64,000 nt of DNA from Zopfochytrium polystomum (Eukaryota > Chytridiomycota > Chytridiomycetes > Chytridiales > Chytridiaceae). The position numbers and the translations under genes were made by a program. The stretch is from the NCBI GenBank assembly GCA_025765615.1, contig JAIVFJ010000023.1, forward strand, positions 186,001 through 250,000, written 5' to 3'. The first letter of the stretch is position 1. The number at the start of each line of letters is the position of its first letter. The notes beneath the pieces are model-generated. The model was given only the letters and a program-made list of their open reading frames with translations. It was not told the DNA's origin and searched no databases. Below, in pieces: positions 35,949-50,445 of this stretch.

Positions 35949-38612
35949 TGCCGACCCCACAGGGAATCAGGTACAGACCCGATGTGGATGGCACGGCTAT
36001 GAGGATCCGATTGCGGGCCGATCTGGTCTACTTGAGCGCACTGTTTCGATCGGCCGATGCTACGAAAAATCTTCTGTCCATATCTAATTTCGCGGTAGAC
36101 AAGGATGGGACGCCTTCTTCAGCGACCCTTTCCTCTCGACAGAATCTGTTAAAGATCGCGGCGTGCTTGGCAAGATTGGTGGAGAGTCTTTACGGAGTCT
36201 ATATTGGAAGGTTAGCACTCTTGTGGAACCTTATTTGATGCCCCCTGAATCAAATACGGTTTTGTTCGAAGATTTACCTCGAGTACTTCCCAAGCCTTGA
36301 AACGGATGCATGGACCCTCATTCTTCAGAAAGAGCGCCAGAGCTATGACGACTTGAAGGCCAGCTTCCTAACTAATCCAGCCAAGGAACGGTCTCGCGAC
36401 GACTTGGAGGTGAACAATCCCCTCAGCTTGGAGGAAGATGTGAGTTGAAACTGTTTGCAAGCTGCTCCCGTAACTCTGTAATAGAGTCCATGGACACAAT
36501 ACTTCAAAGATACTGAGCTGCAGAAGGTGATCCGGCAAGATGTTGAGCGGACGTGAGCTCCACCGTCTTCCTAGCGTTCATTATTAATGTGGTGACAAAA
36601 GTATGCCAGATCAATCTTTTTTTCGTGAGCCGTCCATCCAAGAGTTGATGACCAATATTCTGTTCATATGGAGCAAGGTCAACCCCGACGTCTCATACAG
36701 GCAAGGAATGCACGAGCTGCTCGCACCCGTCGTGTTCGTCGTCAACGAGGATAAGTTTGACCCCTCGACTGACCCGACGTAAGTTCATTTTTTTTATCGC
36801 CAGCTGTGGAAACTAAGCAGCAATAAGAAAGGCTTCCATCTGAACAAGCCATTGTGTTCGACAGCAGATTTGTTGAGCACGATGCGTTTGTTTTGTTCTC
36901 GAGAATAATGCGCTCGGCAAAGCCGTGGTTTGTCGTTGGCCAAGAGTCCTCTGGGAAATCGAAGGTGGTCAAGGCCGCTGTGTTCGACGATCCACGAGGA
37001 CGGATTGAGGTAGCTTGAGTGGACCTAACGCGGAAGGTCGGTGCTAACTCCCTTCCCAGCAAAAGACAATCCCCATTATTGCTCACTGCCGAAAAATCCA
37101 AAACGAGCTTATTCGTGTTTTGGACCCGGAATTGCACCTCCATCTCCAAGGACTCGGAATCGAGCCTCAGCTTTACGCATTGTGAGTATTAACGTGTCAA
37201 CATTCCTCTCATTGCCGTTACAGGCGATGGTTACGTCTACTCTTCGGCCGAGAATTCGAATTCGCTGACCTTTTTCAATTGTGGGATGGTCTGTTTGCGG
37301 ATGATCCCAACCTGGGCCTGGTGGATTGGATCTGCGCTGCGCTTCTGATTTTTTTGCGAAAAGACCGTATGTTACACCGTGACGATCGTCTCAAGCTAAT
37401 GGCAACTTCATAGTAATTAATTCGGATTATTCGATGGCACTTCACCGTTTAATGAAGTTCCCATCAAAAGACCAGCTAAACACCACTCCTGCCGAGTTCA
37501 TTGCGTCAGCAAAGGGTTTGCGCGAGCGGTATGCTCAAAAAGCGCTTCAGGCAGCTGCCCCATTGTCTCCAGTCGAGCAATCAGCACCTACCACTGTCCG
37601 GCGGGGAAATGCAGTTCCCTGGATATCTCACGCATCAAATCAGCGGACTAACCCCCTTTCACCTCCAGCAGTAACAAACTCTCCTGCTGCTGACATTGAC
37701 GCACGAGCCACTTCACCAGGATCGACAGACGACACGTCAACGAACAATGCGAAAGTTGCTCTGTTGGAGTCGAGAATTGCAACCTTGTGGCGCGAAGCAC
37801 AAAAAGCGAAGGAGCGCGACAGAGCTCTTGCGAAAAAAGTTCAAAGCTGCGTTGCTCTCTTGAGGGATCTGCACAATTCAAAAGGAGCACCTCAAAGCGC
37901 CAGCGAGCTTGAGGGCGTGATCGACGAGTTGAAAGTGGTCGTTGGAGAGCTGACAGGTGAGGTCTCGACGGGAACGAAAAGCCGGAATCTAGCCGATACT
38001 GAGAAAGTTGGGGGGCTTGCAGTACCAACTTCCTCCTCGAGCCAAACCCACATGGAGACGAGAGGGACATCCCCTTTGCCAACCGCCACCGAGCCTCGTC
38101 CTCCGAGAACAAATGTTGACCAACAAATGAGGACTGCAGTCTCAATACTTAACCAGCCCGCTGCTCTGCCAACGTCAAATTCTTCACAACTGTGGGCAAC
38201 ATCGATTGCTGCAGTTGCTCATGATGTGGACGCCTCCGCAAAGGCCGCTGCAAACTCTGCCCGGCGGCTGTTTCAAGATTTATTCGATGAGAATCTGACG
38301 TGGCGCTCTCAAATGTCCTCACCATCAACAGCGAAACCTCCATCGAACGAGACCGGCAAGGTCAGGTTGACCGCTCCAGTTGAGGCCAATCTGAGTCCAA
38401 CATCTCGACTGGAAGGGGGTAGTAGGGCCGCTCTCGAAATTGAGCGCGGCTACAAGCAGGCGGCTCTTCGCAATGACGTTCAACGCACATTTCCACCAAC
38501 GCCACTTTCAACGACGGTTGCGCCAAATTCTTCATCAATACAACCTCGAAGGGAATCCCTAAATCCGAAAAGCCCCACAACAGATCCGCTCGCCGGCGTT
38601 TCACTGGATTGA
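35949..38612 (+). CDS. TBC-domain Rab GTPase-activating protein, TBC1D5-like
   Basis: Accelerates GTP hydrolysis on Rab proteins; TBC1D5 acts on Rab7 at endosomes with retromer. First exon MPTPQGIR (35949-35971). The next, from about 36097, reads DAFFSDPFLSTESVKDRG and GGESLRSLYWK, then IYLEYFPSLETDAWTLILQK. The arginine finger is in VIRQDVERT and the glutamine finger in DVSYRQGMHELLAPVVFVV, both intact. Later exons give IPIIAHCRKIQNELIRVLDP, GREFEFADLFQLWDGLFADD and VINSDYSMALHRLMKFPSKD. The last exon (to 38612) is a Ser/Thr/Pro-rich tail of about 390 residues with a short coiled coil. Nine or so small introns. The start exon is the least certain part. Confidence 0.85.
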
Positions 38613-40586
<1,974 letters not shown>

Positions 40587-41069
40587 TTACTTGTAATGAA
40601 TATCGCAGCTTTGCGCTTGCTTTCTTTTTTCTTTTTTTTTTTTTTTTTTTTTTGTGGTCTTGGATCGAAAGCGATGTAACAATGGCGTGGAGTCATGTGA
40701 CATCGATGACGGGGCGGGGTCGCCCACGCGCGCGAATCCCCATTCTTCCGTTTTGCACAGACAGCGTGACAACAATGACTCGGCTTGTGGTTTGTTGATG
40801 GTGCTGATTGAAGAAAGGGCAAGAAAGACAGACAGGCGGACAGACAGACAGAGAGACAGACAGACAGACAAATGATCACATCCAATGAATACCCGAGACG
40901 AAACTCAGAAACTCAAAAAAAACTTCAACTCGAAAACCGCAGACGACGGGTCTGCCCGGCAGGGACTTCGACGACACACCACCACCCACCACCCACCCAC
41001 CCACCACAACAGCCGCCTTTCCTACCCTTCCCCCCTTCCCCCCTTCCTCCATTTCCCTGCCCAGCTGCC
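40587..41069. other. Intergenic with T(22) and GACA repeats
   Basis: A 22-T run at 40632-40653, a GACA/GACAGAGA microsatellite at about 40828-40872, and a CACC/CCTTCC-rich stretch before the biotin synthase start. No gene seen. Confidence 0.6.
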
Positions 41070-42917
41070 ATGAGTGCTTTCTCGGTTTCATCCCGGTGCC
41101 TCGCCCAGCGCGTCGCTCGCCAGCCCTTCCTGCCTTCGTCGTCGCCGTCGTCTTGCTTTCTCGCTCTGCCCCGGCAGCGCGCCGGCATCGCCGGTTCGGC
41201 TGCCTCAGCGGCTGCTGCTGCGACCGCCTCCCCTCTCGTCGACTCTCCGCTGCCGCCGCCGCCGCCTCCTTCATCCGCCTCCGCTTCCCCCATGCAGCAG
41301 CAGCCCTTCTCCTTCGCCGCTTCCGCTGCGTTCCAGCTGCTGGACGGTCCCCGTCGCCATGCAGAACTCGCCGTCGACGGGCACGTTCGGCACAACTGGA
41401 CTCGGGAAGAGATTCAGGCCATCTATCAGACACCGATCATGGAGCTCATGTACCTTGCGGTGCGTGTCTGTCTTGTTCCCTGATCGGGTGCCCGACTTGA
41501 ATGTTTTCTTTTGTTTTACGTTTCGCACCGCAACATTACAAGGCTACCGTGCACCGTGCCCACCATGATCCCCTCAAAGTCCAGCAGTGCACTCTCCTCA
41601 GCATCAAAACCGGCGGCTGCTCAGAGGATTGTTCGTACTGGTAGGCAAAGGTCTTTTCAGCATCGTTTCCGGAAAACATCCCCTTGTAACGTATGCTCGC
41701 TTTGTTCGATGGCAACGGGCAGCCCCCAGTCGTCCAAGTACAAGACGGAGGTGAAGGCGGAAAAGATGATGAAGGTCGATGCCGTCCTCGAGGCCGCAAG
41801 GAAAGCCCGCGATGCTGGAAGCTCGCGTTTCTGCATGGGCGCGGCGTGGCGCGACATGAACGGTCGCAAAGCAAACTTTAACCAGATTCTCGGCTACGTC
41901 AAGGAAATTCGGTGAGCAAATGCCCGACTCCCCAAGCCCGAAAAGTGCTCTGCCATAATTTTTTTTTCTTACCCCGCAATGAATCGTGCCCAGCTCCATG
42001 GGCATGGAAGTGTGCTGCACCCTCGGCATGATCACGGAAGACCAAGCGCGCCAGCTGAAGGAAGCCGGCCTCACGGCGTACAACCACAACCTGGACACTT
42101 CGCGGGAGCACTACTCCAAGATCATCACGACCCGCACCTACGACGAGCGTCTGGAAACTCTCTCCCACGTGCGCGACGCCGGCATCAGCGTGTGCTCGGG
42201 AGGCATCATCGGGCTGGGCGAAAGCGACTCGGACCGCGTCGGCCTGCTCCACACGTTGTCCACGCTGCCAGAACACCCGGAGAGCGTGCCCGTCAACGCG
42301 CTGCTGGCCGTGCCGGGAACTCCTCTCGAGAAGCAGGAGGTAGGATGAGTCTTTTGCGGGGGCCCTCGGAGAGACCGTTCTCTCTGTTTCGCTTTCTTTT
42401 TTTTCTTCTTTTTTTTTTCCCCCTCCCCTTTCCAGTCTTTGCTCATTCAATTGCTTCTCCATTGGTTGACACAAAACGTCCTGCCGTCGCTCTTTCTTTT
42501 TGTTCCAAACCGTGCATTTCAGCCCGTGAGCATCTGGGAGATGGTCCGCATGATCTCGACCGCCCGCATCGTCATGCCGAAGTCCATGATCCGACTGTCG
42601 GCGGGCCGCGTCAGGTTCTCTCAGCCGGAACAGACTCTGTGCTTCATGGCCGGCGCCAACTCCATCTTCACCGGGGACAAGCTGCTCACGACGCCAAACA
42701 ATGCTTTGACGGACGACGACCAAATGTTCAAGACTTTGGGTATGTTTCTTTCCTGGGGAGACTATTTTTTATTGTATTATATATATATATATATATTTAC
42801 TTTTCTCTCTTCGGCTTTCGGCGTGCTTTCGTCCTCTAATTTTCGCCCCCTGGCTTTCTCCTCCTTAAAGGTATCACGCCCTTGAAGCCAAAGACAGCCG
42901 CCGCTCCATCCAGCTAG
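41070..42917 (+). CDS. BIO2: Biotin synthase (radical SAM), mitochondrial
   Basis: Inserts sulfur into dethiobiotin to make biotin, using a 4Fe-4S/SAM centre and an auxiliary 2Fe-2S cluster. Exons: 41070-41459, 41543-41640, 41723-41911, 41994-42339, 42523-42739 and 42871-42917. The first about 90 residues are Ala/Ser/Pro-rich and basic, a likely mitochondrial presequence. Then [20 protein letters not shown], the radical-SAM cluster motif [111 protein letters not shown]. All expected cluster cysteines are present. The intron at 42740-42870 contains an (AT)n tract. Confidence 0.96.
42777..42797. repeat. (AT)n microsatellite in a BIO2 intron
   Basis: About ten AT units within the last intron of the biotin synthase gene. 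Confidence 0.8.
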
Positions 42918-43480
42918 GAGATGATTCTTCTCTCATATTCTTTTTGCGTCTATTTCTGTTTCTTCATAAAAAATGCAGTTTTGTCAGTTGCGCCAATCCA
43001 TGGCCCAGGAGGAAGTTTGCCGAGTAGGAACAAACAAACAAAATCAAAGTCCGGCACAAATGTGAGATCAATCTCTCCATCCAATGACCCATCCCTTCAA
43101 ATTTTTTTTTTTTTCACTGTATATATGAAGAGAACGAGTGCGGTATTCCTGGAGAAGTCATTCGCGTCCCTCCTTCCTGGGAATGCTGTGTTTATTTAGC
43201 CTCTTCATGTATTTAACCGAATTGGGAGTTTGTTACTGGGAGGTGTATCCCACAACTGCACAGTGTATTTTGTAGGGCATTGTGTATAAAGTTCACAGAA
43301 ATTCAAAAAGGAGAGCTCCGTCTCCATCATTTTCCCTCCTGAGTGTACAATCGCGTTTCAAGTGTGGTTGGCGCACGAAAAAGTGGGTGGAAGCAGGTTG
43401 GTTAAGGAAGAAGAGAAAGAGAGGAGGACGAGCTCTAACCAGACTTTGCCGAGCCGACTTGAGATTCCAGTCCGCCATCT
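42918..43480. other. Convergent intergenic region, no gene seen
   Basis: A/T-rich DNA between the 3' ends of biotin synthase and the 5-phosphatase gene. Open frames lack family signatures. Confidence 0.5.
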
Positions 43481-46400
43481 TTAAAAGTTTCTCTGCAGTG
43501 CCAGAGTCGGCGCCGCAATTGGCAACAAGCCTTGCGTGGCAGCACCAGCATGGATGTCGTGCGGGGGGCTGTGAGACGAGGACGCAAAAAAAGAAGTGGA
43601 AAAAAAAAGAACCGCCCCCGAAACCTGTCGCTTACCAGCCGATCTTGGCAGATCTGACAACATCGTCGCACTCTTGGCGGCGCACTTCTTCTGCGCTCTT
43701 GCGGCACCTTTCCCGAAGATCGGGAATAACTCGCTTGACCGGAATGTCAAACGTCGCCGAGACGGGTCGATGATCGGAAACTGTGCATTCCGATCTACGG
43801 TACGACTTTTGCACCCATTTTCCTCGCCAGAGGATCTGGTAGAAGCAGCGAGGTATGAGTAATGGAAGAGTGGGAGCAGGAGAGTACCCTGTCGCAATAG
43901 GCCGGCACCCGCTTCTTTTCACTGGAATCGTACGATTTCGACAAAATGTCATACTTAAAGGTTGGCGCGAAGTTTATAGGTCCCTCTGAGTATCCCCGAA
44001 ACCCAAAATATGTATTCGACTGTCGTTGTTTGCCGAGTTGATCGTTGTCCTAGAAGCCGGCGAAGTTAACAAAACATCAACCTTCATTGGCAATACCAAG
44101 AGAAGCTTCCAATTTTGTTTGTCAATGGCGTCCAACACCTTATCTCGAGGAAGATCGATCCGATAATTTAGGTCTGGTGGAGGACAATCAGCGCTCATTG
44201 CAAACACAACTCATTTACGAATTCTCAAACGATGCCGTCGACATGAAAGATGACGGAGAAGCCTCACCTCCAGACATAACCACGTTTTCATAGTCCTGCA
44301 TAGGTAGTCTCAGCATCAAGGCCGAAAATTTTGCTCGTCATTACCAATACAGAAGAGCCGTTTCCTCCCGGCTCAAATACACCGGGTGACATATTCAAAG
44401 TCGAAAACGTCAGGCCGTCACGCACTGCCGCTGCGTCGTTGTTACGAGCACTAACTTGAGTCTGATGCGCGGCAAGATGGCAGTTCACAAAGCAAAAGGA
44501 GGTGTCATCCAGGATGAGCCTGGCCCCAATGGCTCCCTGCACATGAAGTTTCAGTTACGTTCGCACTTTCTTCGTATCTACGTTCCTTATTGCCGTGGAA
44601 ACCACCAAACCCTGTCTTGATCTGGGCTGCCTCGACCATCCGCAGGTTTGCAGTCTCGCTTTCCAGAACGAAGACACATTGGAACAAGCCGAACAGTTGA
44701 TGGCATTGGGCTAAACGGTAGGGAACAGTAGAGCAGTCCCTCAACGTCCGAGTCAACCGATCCTGCCATGCCGCAAGTCGGGAGTCGACATGGTTTTTGC
44801 TGCTTGTATGTTTTGTGGCCTCAAAAAATATTTGCTCTAATGGGAGATTAGATCGCCAATTTCGTTTTAATGGTGTACAGACTTGCATTAGCCTTTTTCT
44901 GGAAAAAAAAAATTACACAAGCGTTAGCTGAAGAGTGAGATTGACGCGCTTGAACAAACCGATTCCAAATCAACAAGCTCTTGGAAACCAATAACAATAA
45001 GCGCGGGCGGAGGATTGCAATCGGTCAAGAACCAGTCCATGATGGTTTGCTCATCTCGAGGTCTTGAATCTAAAACGTCTGGCTTGTTCGCATCAATGTT
45101 CCAGCTTCCGACAAAAACGCCAATGGAGCGGTATGAGCAAAAGTCCGTTTCACGTCCCTTCAAGTACGACTCTGCCAATGTACAGGTCAAAAACCATCGA
45201 TCGTACTGAAAATCTCACCAGTCCAATCATCGGCTAGGAATCCATCCCACACGCGAATCTGACCCAACTCTGCTGTGAATGTGGAAACCGTCATCTGCCC
45301 CGAAATAAGCAGCGATTTTTCGTCCATAGTTATCTCAGTAACCGGCGTAGAGCTATGCGCGCTAAACTCCTTCAATGCAACCCACTGCGATGGGACCGTA
45401 TCGTAGACGTGCACCTTCCCAGTGGAAAATCCAACCCACAGGTGTCCCTTGCTGAGGCAGAGCAGAGATGTTATCTTATAGACCGAGCAGGATACGATTG
45501 CGAGCTTGGAAAGATTTTCCGAGTTCCACATAATGATTTTACCGTCGTCATGTCCAGAAAACACGAGCCCTTCGTCGTACGAAGCCGTAAAGCTTGTAAC
45601 ATTCCCTGCAATTCCCGTCAACTCCGTCCTCTGTTGGAACAGAGTTGTTGCGTTGTCTGGGTAATACATTTCTATAGCCCTCCCAGCTGCAGACCAAAGC
45701 CTGCCCCGTACAATAACAACCCGCTCCTGCCGGCTTCCTATTCTTAAGCTGCGCGGCCGTCCGGACAGGCTGAGGACTCCGTCCTCAGGGTTCCAGATTT
45801 TTAGACCGCCATTTTCATCCAAAGACCAAATCCCACCCCTGTAGCGCAGTAGGTGCGTAACTGTTGCGGAATGAGCATTTTTTTTATCGGTTATTGTAAT
45901 GGACGAGCCAGACTGAACGTCCGCTTCCATGATATCTCCCTTGTCGACCGAAAACCATATTGTTTTTCCCTCATCTGAGACACAATTACCAAGGGTCACG
46001 AAATAGCCTGAACTTACCCTCTATGTGACGGCAGGGAACGAAAACCACGGCAGTGATTTTTAATTCGTTCAGAGGAAGACTTCGAACGTTTTCGCCCGTT
46101 GTGAGGTGGTACAACCGCAGATTTTGCTGCCCAGCTGTGCACACATAGAAACCCGAAGTTGCCATGCACTTGACCGAACCTTTGTGACTGATCTCTTGGT
46201 TCGCCAAGTAATTCCTCGGATCAGGCGGTTTTCGATTGAGGCAAGTTGTGAAGTCGGGTGAAAAGCTTTTGACCTTTTGGTCGTCCGACCGTGCAGAAGG
46301 AATGGCCCTGTCCAGACTCATGAACGGCCGGTCCAGCGATCTGTCAGAAAGCTTCTCCGAACTGGACTGGGAGGTTGGCAAGAACGGCCGCGCAGGCACC

Positions 46401-46873
46401 GGCGGAGGGATGAGCGGCTCAGACTGCCTCGCCTGTCTAACGATCGGAGATGTGGGTCGAGGCGGGAGCGGGGGTGGAGCCTGGTTCTGGGATGATCGCT
46501 GGTCCAAGGGTGGCGAAGAGATCCACGATTCGACGAGCGCTTGGGGCGGTGAAGGTTTTGGCGACATGACGACGGGTGAGAACAGCGTTGCACTTCGGGG
46601 CGGAGCATCGAATTTATTCGCACTTGCGACTCCGAGTTGCAAGGTGGCGATAGATGGGGAGACAGTTGAGACGCGTGGCGGGAGTGGTGCTGGGGCGAAG
46701 GTGGTTCCAGCCGCAGGGGGTAAGGCCTTCTTTGGAGGCTGACGTGGGGGCTGCGGCGCTGCGGCGCGTGTGGCGTTTCCGCTGGGGCTGCTGGCCCCAG
46801 ACGTGGAGAGCTTGCCTTCCAGAATCACCTCCTGGTCGTCACCGAATGGGTCGCTGAACGGGTCATCCTCCAT
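43481..46873 (-). CDS. Inositol polyphosphate 5-phosphatase with N-terminal WD40-like domain
   Basis: Removes the 5-phosphate from phosphoinositides or inositol phosphates at membranes. Starts MEDDPFSDPFGDDQEVI at 46873 (an upstream in-frame ATG at 46993 is possible). An N-terminal Pro-rich region of about 200 aa is followed by WD40-like repeats (GGLKIWNPEDG; GKIIMWNSENLSK; GKVHVYDTVP; QIRVWDGFL). The IPPc catalytic domain then has VGSWNIDANKP, VIGFQELVDLE, FVNCHLAAHQTQ, SGDLNYRIDLPRDKVLDAI, INFAPTFKYD, PAYCDR and SDHRPVSATFDI; the key residues are present. One frame ends TAA at 43632, but that TAA lies in a strong GTAAGC donor. Splicing to a CACAG acceptor near 43560 gives an end at 43481, preferred here. 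The architecture matches WD40-5PTases known from plants and fungi. Confidence 0.87.
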
Positions 46874-47026
46874 GCTGTTGGCAGAACGTGGGCAAGCAAC
46901 TTGGTGCGGAAGTGGGCCTCTTACTTCTGGTGAGGGGAACAGGCCTCGATTCTGCTGAAAAATCTCAAGCCACTCCCTTTCGGGCCTTCCCAATTCAACA
47001 ATTTAAGCAAACGGAGTCTCTATTCT

Positions 47027-47932
47027 TCATACAGTTCGCATCTCCGCCTTCGTGAAACCAGTGACAGCTTCGACCAGTGGTTTTGCGGCCTTGACGATAT
47101 CTGGAACTTCGGCCATTGCGCCCATGCCTCGAAAATCCCCGTACATGATGTCAGTACACCACGCTAAGACGAAAACTCGAGCCCTTATACCTACCGACGT
47201 CATTACAGGCAAGCCTCTTCGCAATCGGACCAACAATATGGTACTTGAGCTCCTCTTGGAGAAACTTCAGATGCACGGCCGTTAGTGGATGATCCCACAT
47301 GTGTGTATTCATGGCAGGACATGCAATGACTGGTTTCCTGAAGTCCCATGCACGAAGAACGCACGTCTTTTCTCAAAAGTCAGATACTCAAGGGTGAAGG
47401 ATAGTCGTACCAGAAGATTGTCGCACAGGCCGCCTGCCAGCTTTGCCAAGGTGTTGGCATCTAGCGGTGCAATAATTATGGCATCAGCCCAATTCCGCAG
47501 CTTAGTTCTTTTGTAAGTATAAGAAAGAAGATTCTCGCAACCCTACATCGATATGGAGGACAGGGTCCGACCGATCTGCCCACTTTTGCGGGGAAAGAAG
47601 CAGCGATCAAGAATGTATGAAGAGGTGTGCAACTTTTTACCTTCCATTCATCTGAGTCAACAAGAACTGGGCAGCCAACACTGCTCCTGTCGAAGAAGTG
47701 GAGAGAGTGCTCCGTTGCAATCACCTTGATTTCCACACCGTTCTTCTAGCAGGGCAGCTACCGACATTTAGGTTCTTTCACAAAGAAGCATGAGTGACTT
47801 TCTTTCCAGCACCTCATCCTTCCCGGCCACGCTGCTGCCAAAGGCCTCCTTCAGCTGCTGACAAAGGATTGGTATTTTGATCGCCGCGACGCTTCCAGTG
47901 GCCCCAACCAGCAATCTCAGAACACGTGACAT
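47027..47932 (-). CDS. Phosphopantothenoylcysteine decarboxylase (HAL3/SIS2/CAB3 family)
   Basis: FMN flavoprotein that decarboxylates 4'-phosphopantothenoylcysteine in coenzyme A synthesis. Starts at 47932 (MSRVLRLLVGATGSVAAIKI, the conserved flavodoxin-like start). Then VEIKVIATEHSLHFFDR, the active-site His region WADAIIIAPLDANTLAKLAG, GLCDNLLTCVLRAWDF, and the substrate-clamp motif PVIACPAMNTHMWDHPLT. The C-terminus is FTKAEMRTV with the stop at 47027. About four small introns. Yeast homologues Sis2/Vhs3 also regulate Ppz1 phosphatase, but the acidic C-terminal extension needed for that is absent, so a plain decarboxylase is likely. Its start is 15 bp from the stop of the amine oxidase gene upstream. 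Confidence 0.9.
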
Positions 47933-47947
47933 TTCCAAAAAGAAAAT

Positions 47948-50395
47948 TCAAGCCCCCAAATGTGAAGCAGCGGCTTTGGCTTCTCGCCAACCACTGATAA
48001 GAGCTCCGTGTACGCTTGCAAAATGGTCTAAAGGCCAATTAGAAAATCGTGCAGCGGCGCTATAGTTCTCCAGAAAATTACTCACGTCTGGATGTGTGCT
48101 CGCCAGCAAAGAAGATTGCCGGTCGTGTGGAACAGTCTGGATGCGAAAAAGAAATTGGCCGTGCAAGCGTTTCGATGTCTGATGGGGTGGCCATACCCGT
48201 CGGAATGTACTGTATAGGAAAAATCGATTCAGCATGCAAGATAAGAAGCCGCACCAGCACTTCCTCACCGTTATTGAACCTCTCGAGAAAGGGTCCGCCT
48301 CCCATCGCGTAACTCGGATACTCTCCAAGTCCGGGATCTCAACCCCTTTGAAACAGCTCCGCAGCAGAGTCAAAAACAAGTCTGCTACCTCTCCATCTTC
48401 CATGCCCTCCAAACGTCTTGCATGCCGCTGGGAAACGTACGCCACAAGAACTGGAGGCCCATACTCAGATGCGCCACCACCACCGCCGCCACCACTGCTT
48501 TTCCTGCTGCTACCGCTGCTCATTCTGCTACTACCAGTTTCTGCAGCAGAGGCGAAGTTGCCTGCTGTTGAGACCTCGCTCTCTTCGCCTTCTCCTTGGT
48601 GCTTGTTCACATAAAGGGATTCTCTCCGTCGCTTCCGTCGCAAACGACTGAAGTTGATAAAACCCGCCAGCCCTGGAGCGTCCTCGCCTTCGTCGAAATC
48701 CATACCACGCCGAAAATCGCTTGGAAGAAAAGCCCAAAATGCGTCAAGTGAGTTTGGCCAGAAAGCATATGGAAACTCTAAAACGATCTTGTCGATGAGG
48801 CCGATGCCGAGGCGCTTGATGGCCGATTGGGTGTCGTAAGGAAGCGACGGATGAAAAAGAGACTGGTGATGCTGCTTGAGAACTCCGAGGGGTATAGTGC
48901 AAATTACGGATTTTGCGAAGAAGTTGCCATTATTTGTTACCACGCAAACAGGATGATCGCTGTCACCCCGCTCTGTAATAGAATCCAATGTAAGGAGCTC
49001 AGTCATCTTTGCGAAGAAAATATTGAGCACCTCCACTGTAGTCAATATTCACAACGATGTGTCCAAGTCGAATGATATCTTCGGCCACCAATGGAGCAGT
49101 AAGACTTGCAACGAAATCGTTGTAACTATCAGCTACGTAAAGGTGAGGCCCCGAAAAGTCTCTGCGGTCGTGGTGCGAGAAGCTCAAGGCGTCCAAATCT
49201 GCCCCCTCGAGATTCTAATTGAGGCTAGTTAAGTTCCGCAAAGCTCGGTTCAAAAAATAATATGGCCACCTCTAAAATATTCATCAGCCCAAGTAAGAGG
49301 TTTCGCGACTCGAGATCCTTGTTGATTTCCTCCAAGAATTGGTCATCCTGCGTTTTCAGTTTGGTAATGGGAATGTTCTTCAGCCGAACACTTACATCCA
49401 AGATCCAGTCCCGCACCGACTGATCATGGAGGTAGATCCGCTCCTCGCCTGCAAGGGAAGATCCGTCATTTTCATCGACCGGAGACTCAGCATCTGTCCA
49501 CGGGTCGTCACGATTCAAGTCCCAGTCAAACGGAATGTCATCCTCCAGGTCAGCACCTTCAGCTTCCGCGCCATCCAAACGCCGCCTCTCCCACCAGCTT
49601 CGACGTTTTCGAATATGATTTGGGGTCGGTCCTGCAGTAGACTGCTGTCCAGTTGCATGTGCGATCAAGCGATCGCGAGCCTCCCAGATTTTGTTTACGA
49701 AAAACTGCGATCTGATCGGATCCACTGCGTTGAACGACTGGTCGAAGATGATCGTATTGTCCATTCCCTCCAAACGAAAGCGGAAGCCTTCCACAAGTGG
49801 ATTCCTATTGACCCCTTTCACCCAACTGTGGAAAGATTCTCGATTGGACAACGGGTCAAAAACGCCTTGGTTTCCTACCTTGCGCCCAAATCCAAGTGGT
49901 GGCCCAGAATCTGATCTGAGAAGACGCGTCCGCCTGTCCTCTCCCGGGCTTCCAAAACTATCACCGAAAGATTGCTTCTTCTCAGAGACTCCGCTGGAGT
50001 TGGTACGAAATAAGATATAGAAGAAAATGCGGACCGGTTAAAACGAAGTTGAAATTTTGGATGTGTGAATGTGGGAAAATCCATGGTGTAGGAACACCGA
50101 GACCGAAATAGAGCGAATCCGATGCATAGAGCGAGATTTACGCGCGAAAGTCCAATGCAAAGCTGGCCGTGTCCGGTTGCATCGGGGGGGGGGGGAGTCG
50201 GCAGTAAATGGAGATGGAGAGTAACCAACCAGCAGCAAGACCGGCGACACCAGCGCCGACCACGATGACATCTGCCACATTTTGCAAAGGGCGATCGGAT
50301 GCTGGTGCGGGCCCCTCGGCGGGCAATAGCGAAGCAGCGGGGGCTGCTGGGTCTCCCGTCTGCACTGTTGTGGCAGTGGCCGAAACTGTCGTCAT
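47948..50395 (-). CDS. Flavin-containing amine oxidase (polyamine oxidase-like)
   Basis: FAD enzyme oxidising amines, with hydrogen peroxide as by-product. Start at 50395 (MTTVSATATTVQTGD). The dinucleotide-binding motif VIVVGAGVAGLAAG is followed, after an intron, by VIVLEARERTGGRVFSDQIL. A middle part (EGMDNTIIFDQSFNAVDPIR; RSWWERRRLDGAEAEGADLE) is longer and more acidic than usual. VCTIPLGVLK-type sequence appears as VICTIPLGVLKQHHQS. A low-complexity insert rich in Ser and eight Gly precedes GPPVLVAYVSQRHARRLEGM. The C-terminal FAD motif is FFAGEHTS, then SVHGALISGWREAKAAA. Stop at 47948. There are several small introns. Polyamine oxidase is favoured over monoamine oxidase or LSD1 (no SWIRM domain), but the substrate is not certain. 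Confidence 0.85.
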
Positions 50396-50445
50396 AGCCA
50401 ATCTCCAAATCCGATTTCCCCTTTTTTCACACACACAACGACCAC
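50396..50445. promoter_or_regulatory. 50-bp divergent promoter interval
   Basis: Separates the start codons of the amine oxidase (minus) and pICln (plus) genes. It contains a T-rich run followed by CACACACAACGACC. Both genes must share or overlap their promoters. Confidence 0.5.

Noticed and set aside
40876..41433. 185-aa minus-strand Arg/Ala-rich frame
   Set aside because: Antisense to the Ala/Ser/Pro-rich presequence of biotin synthase; composition explains the open frame.
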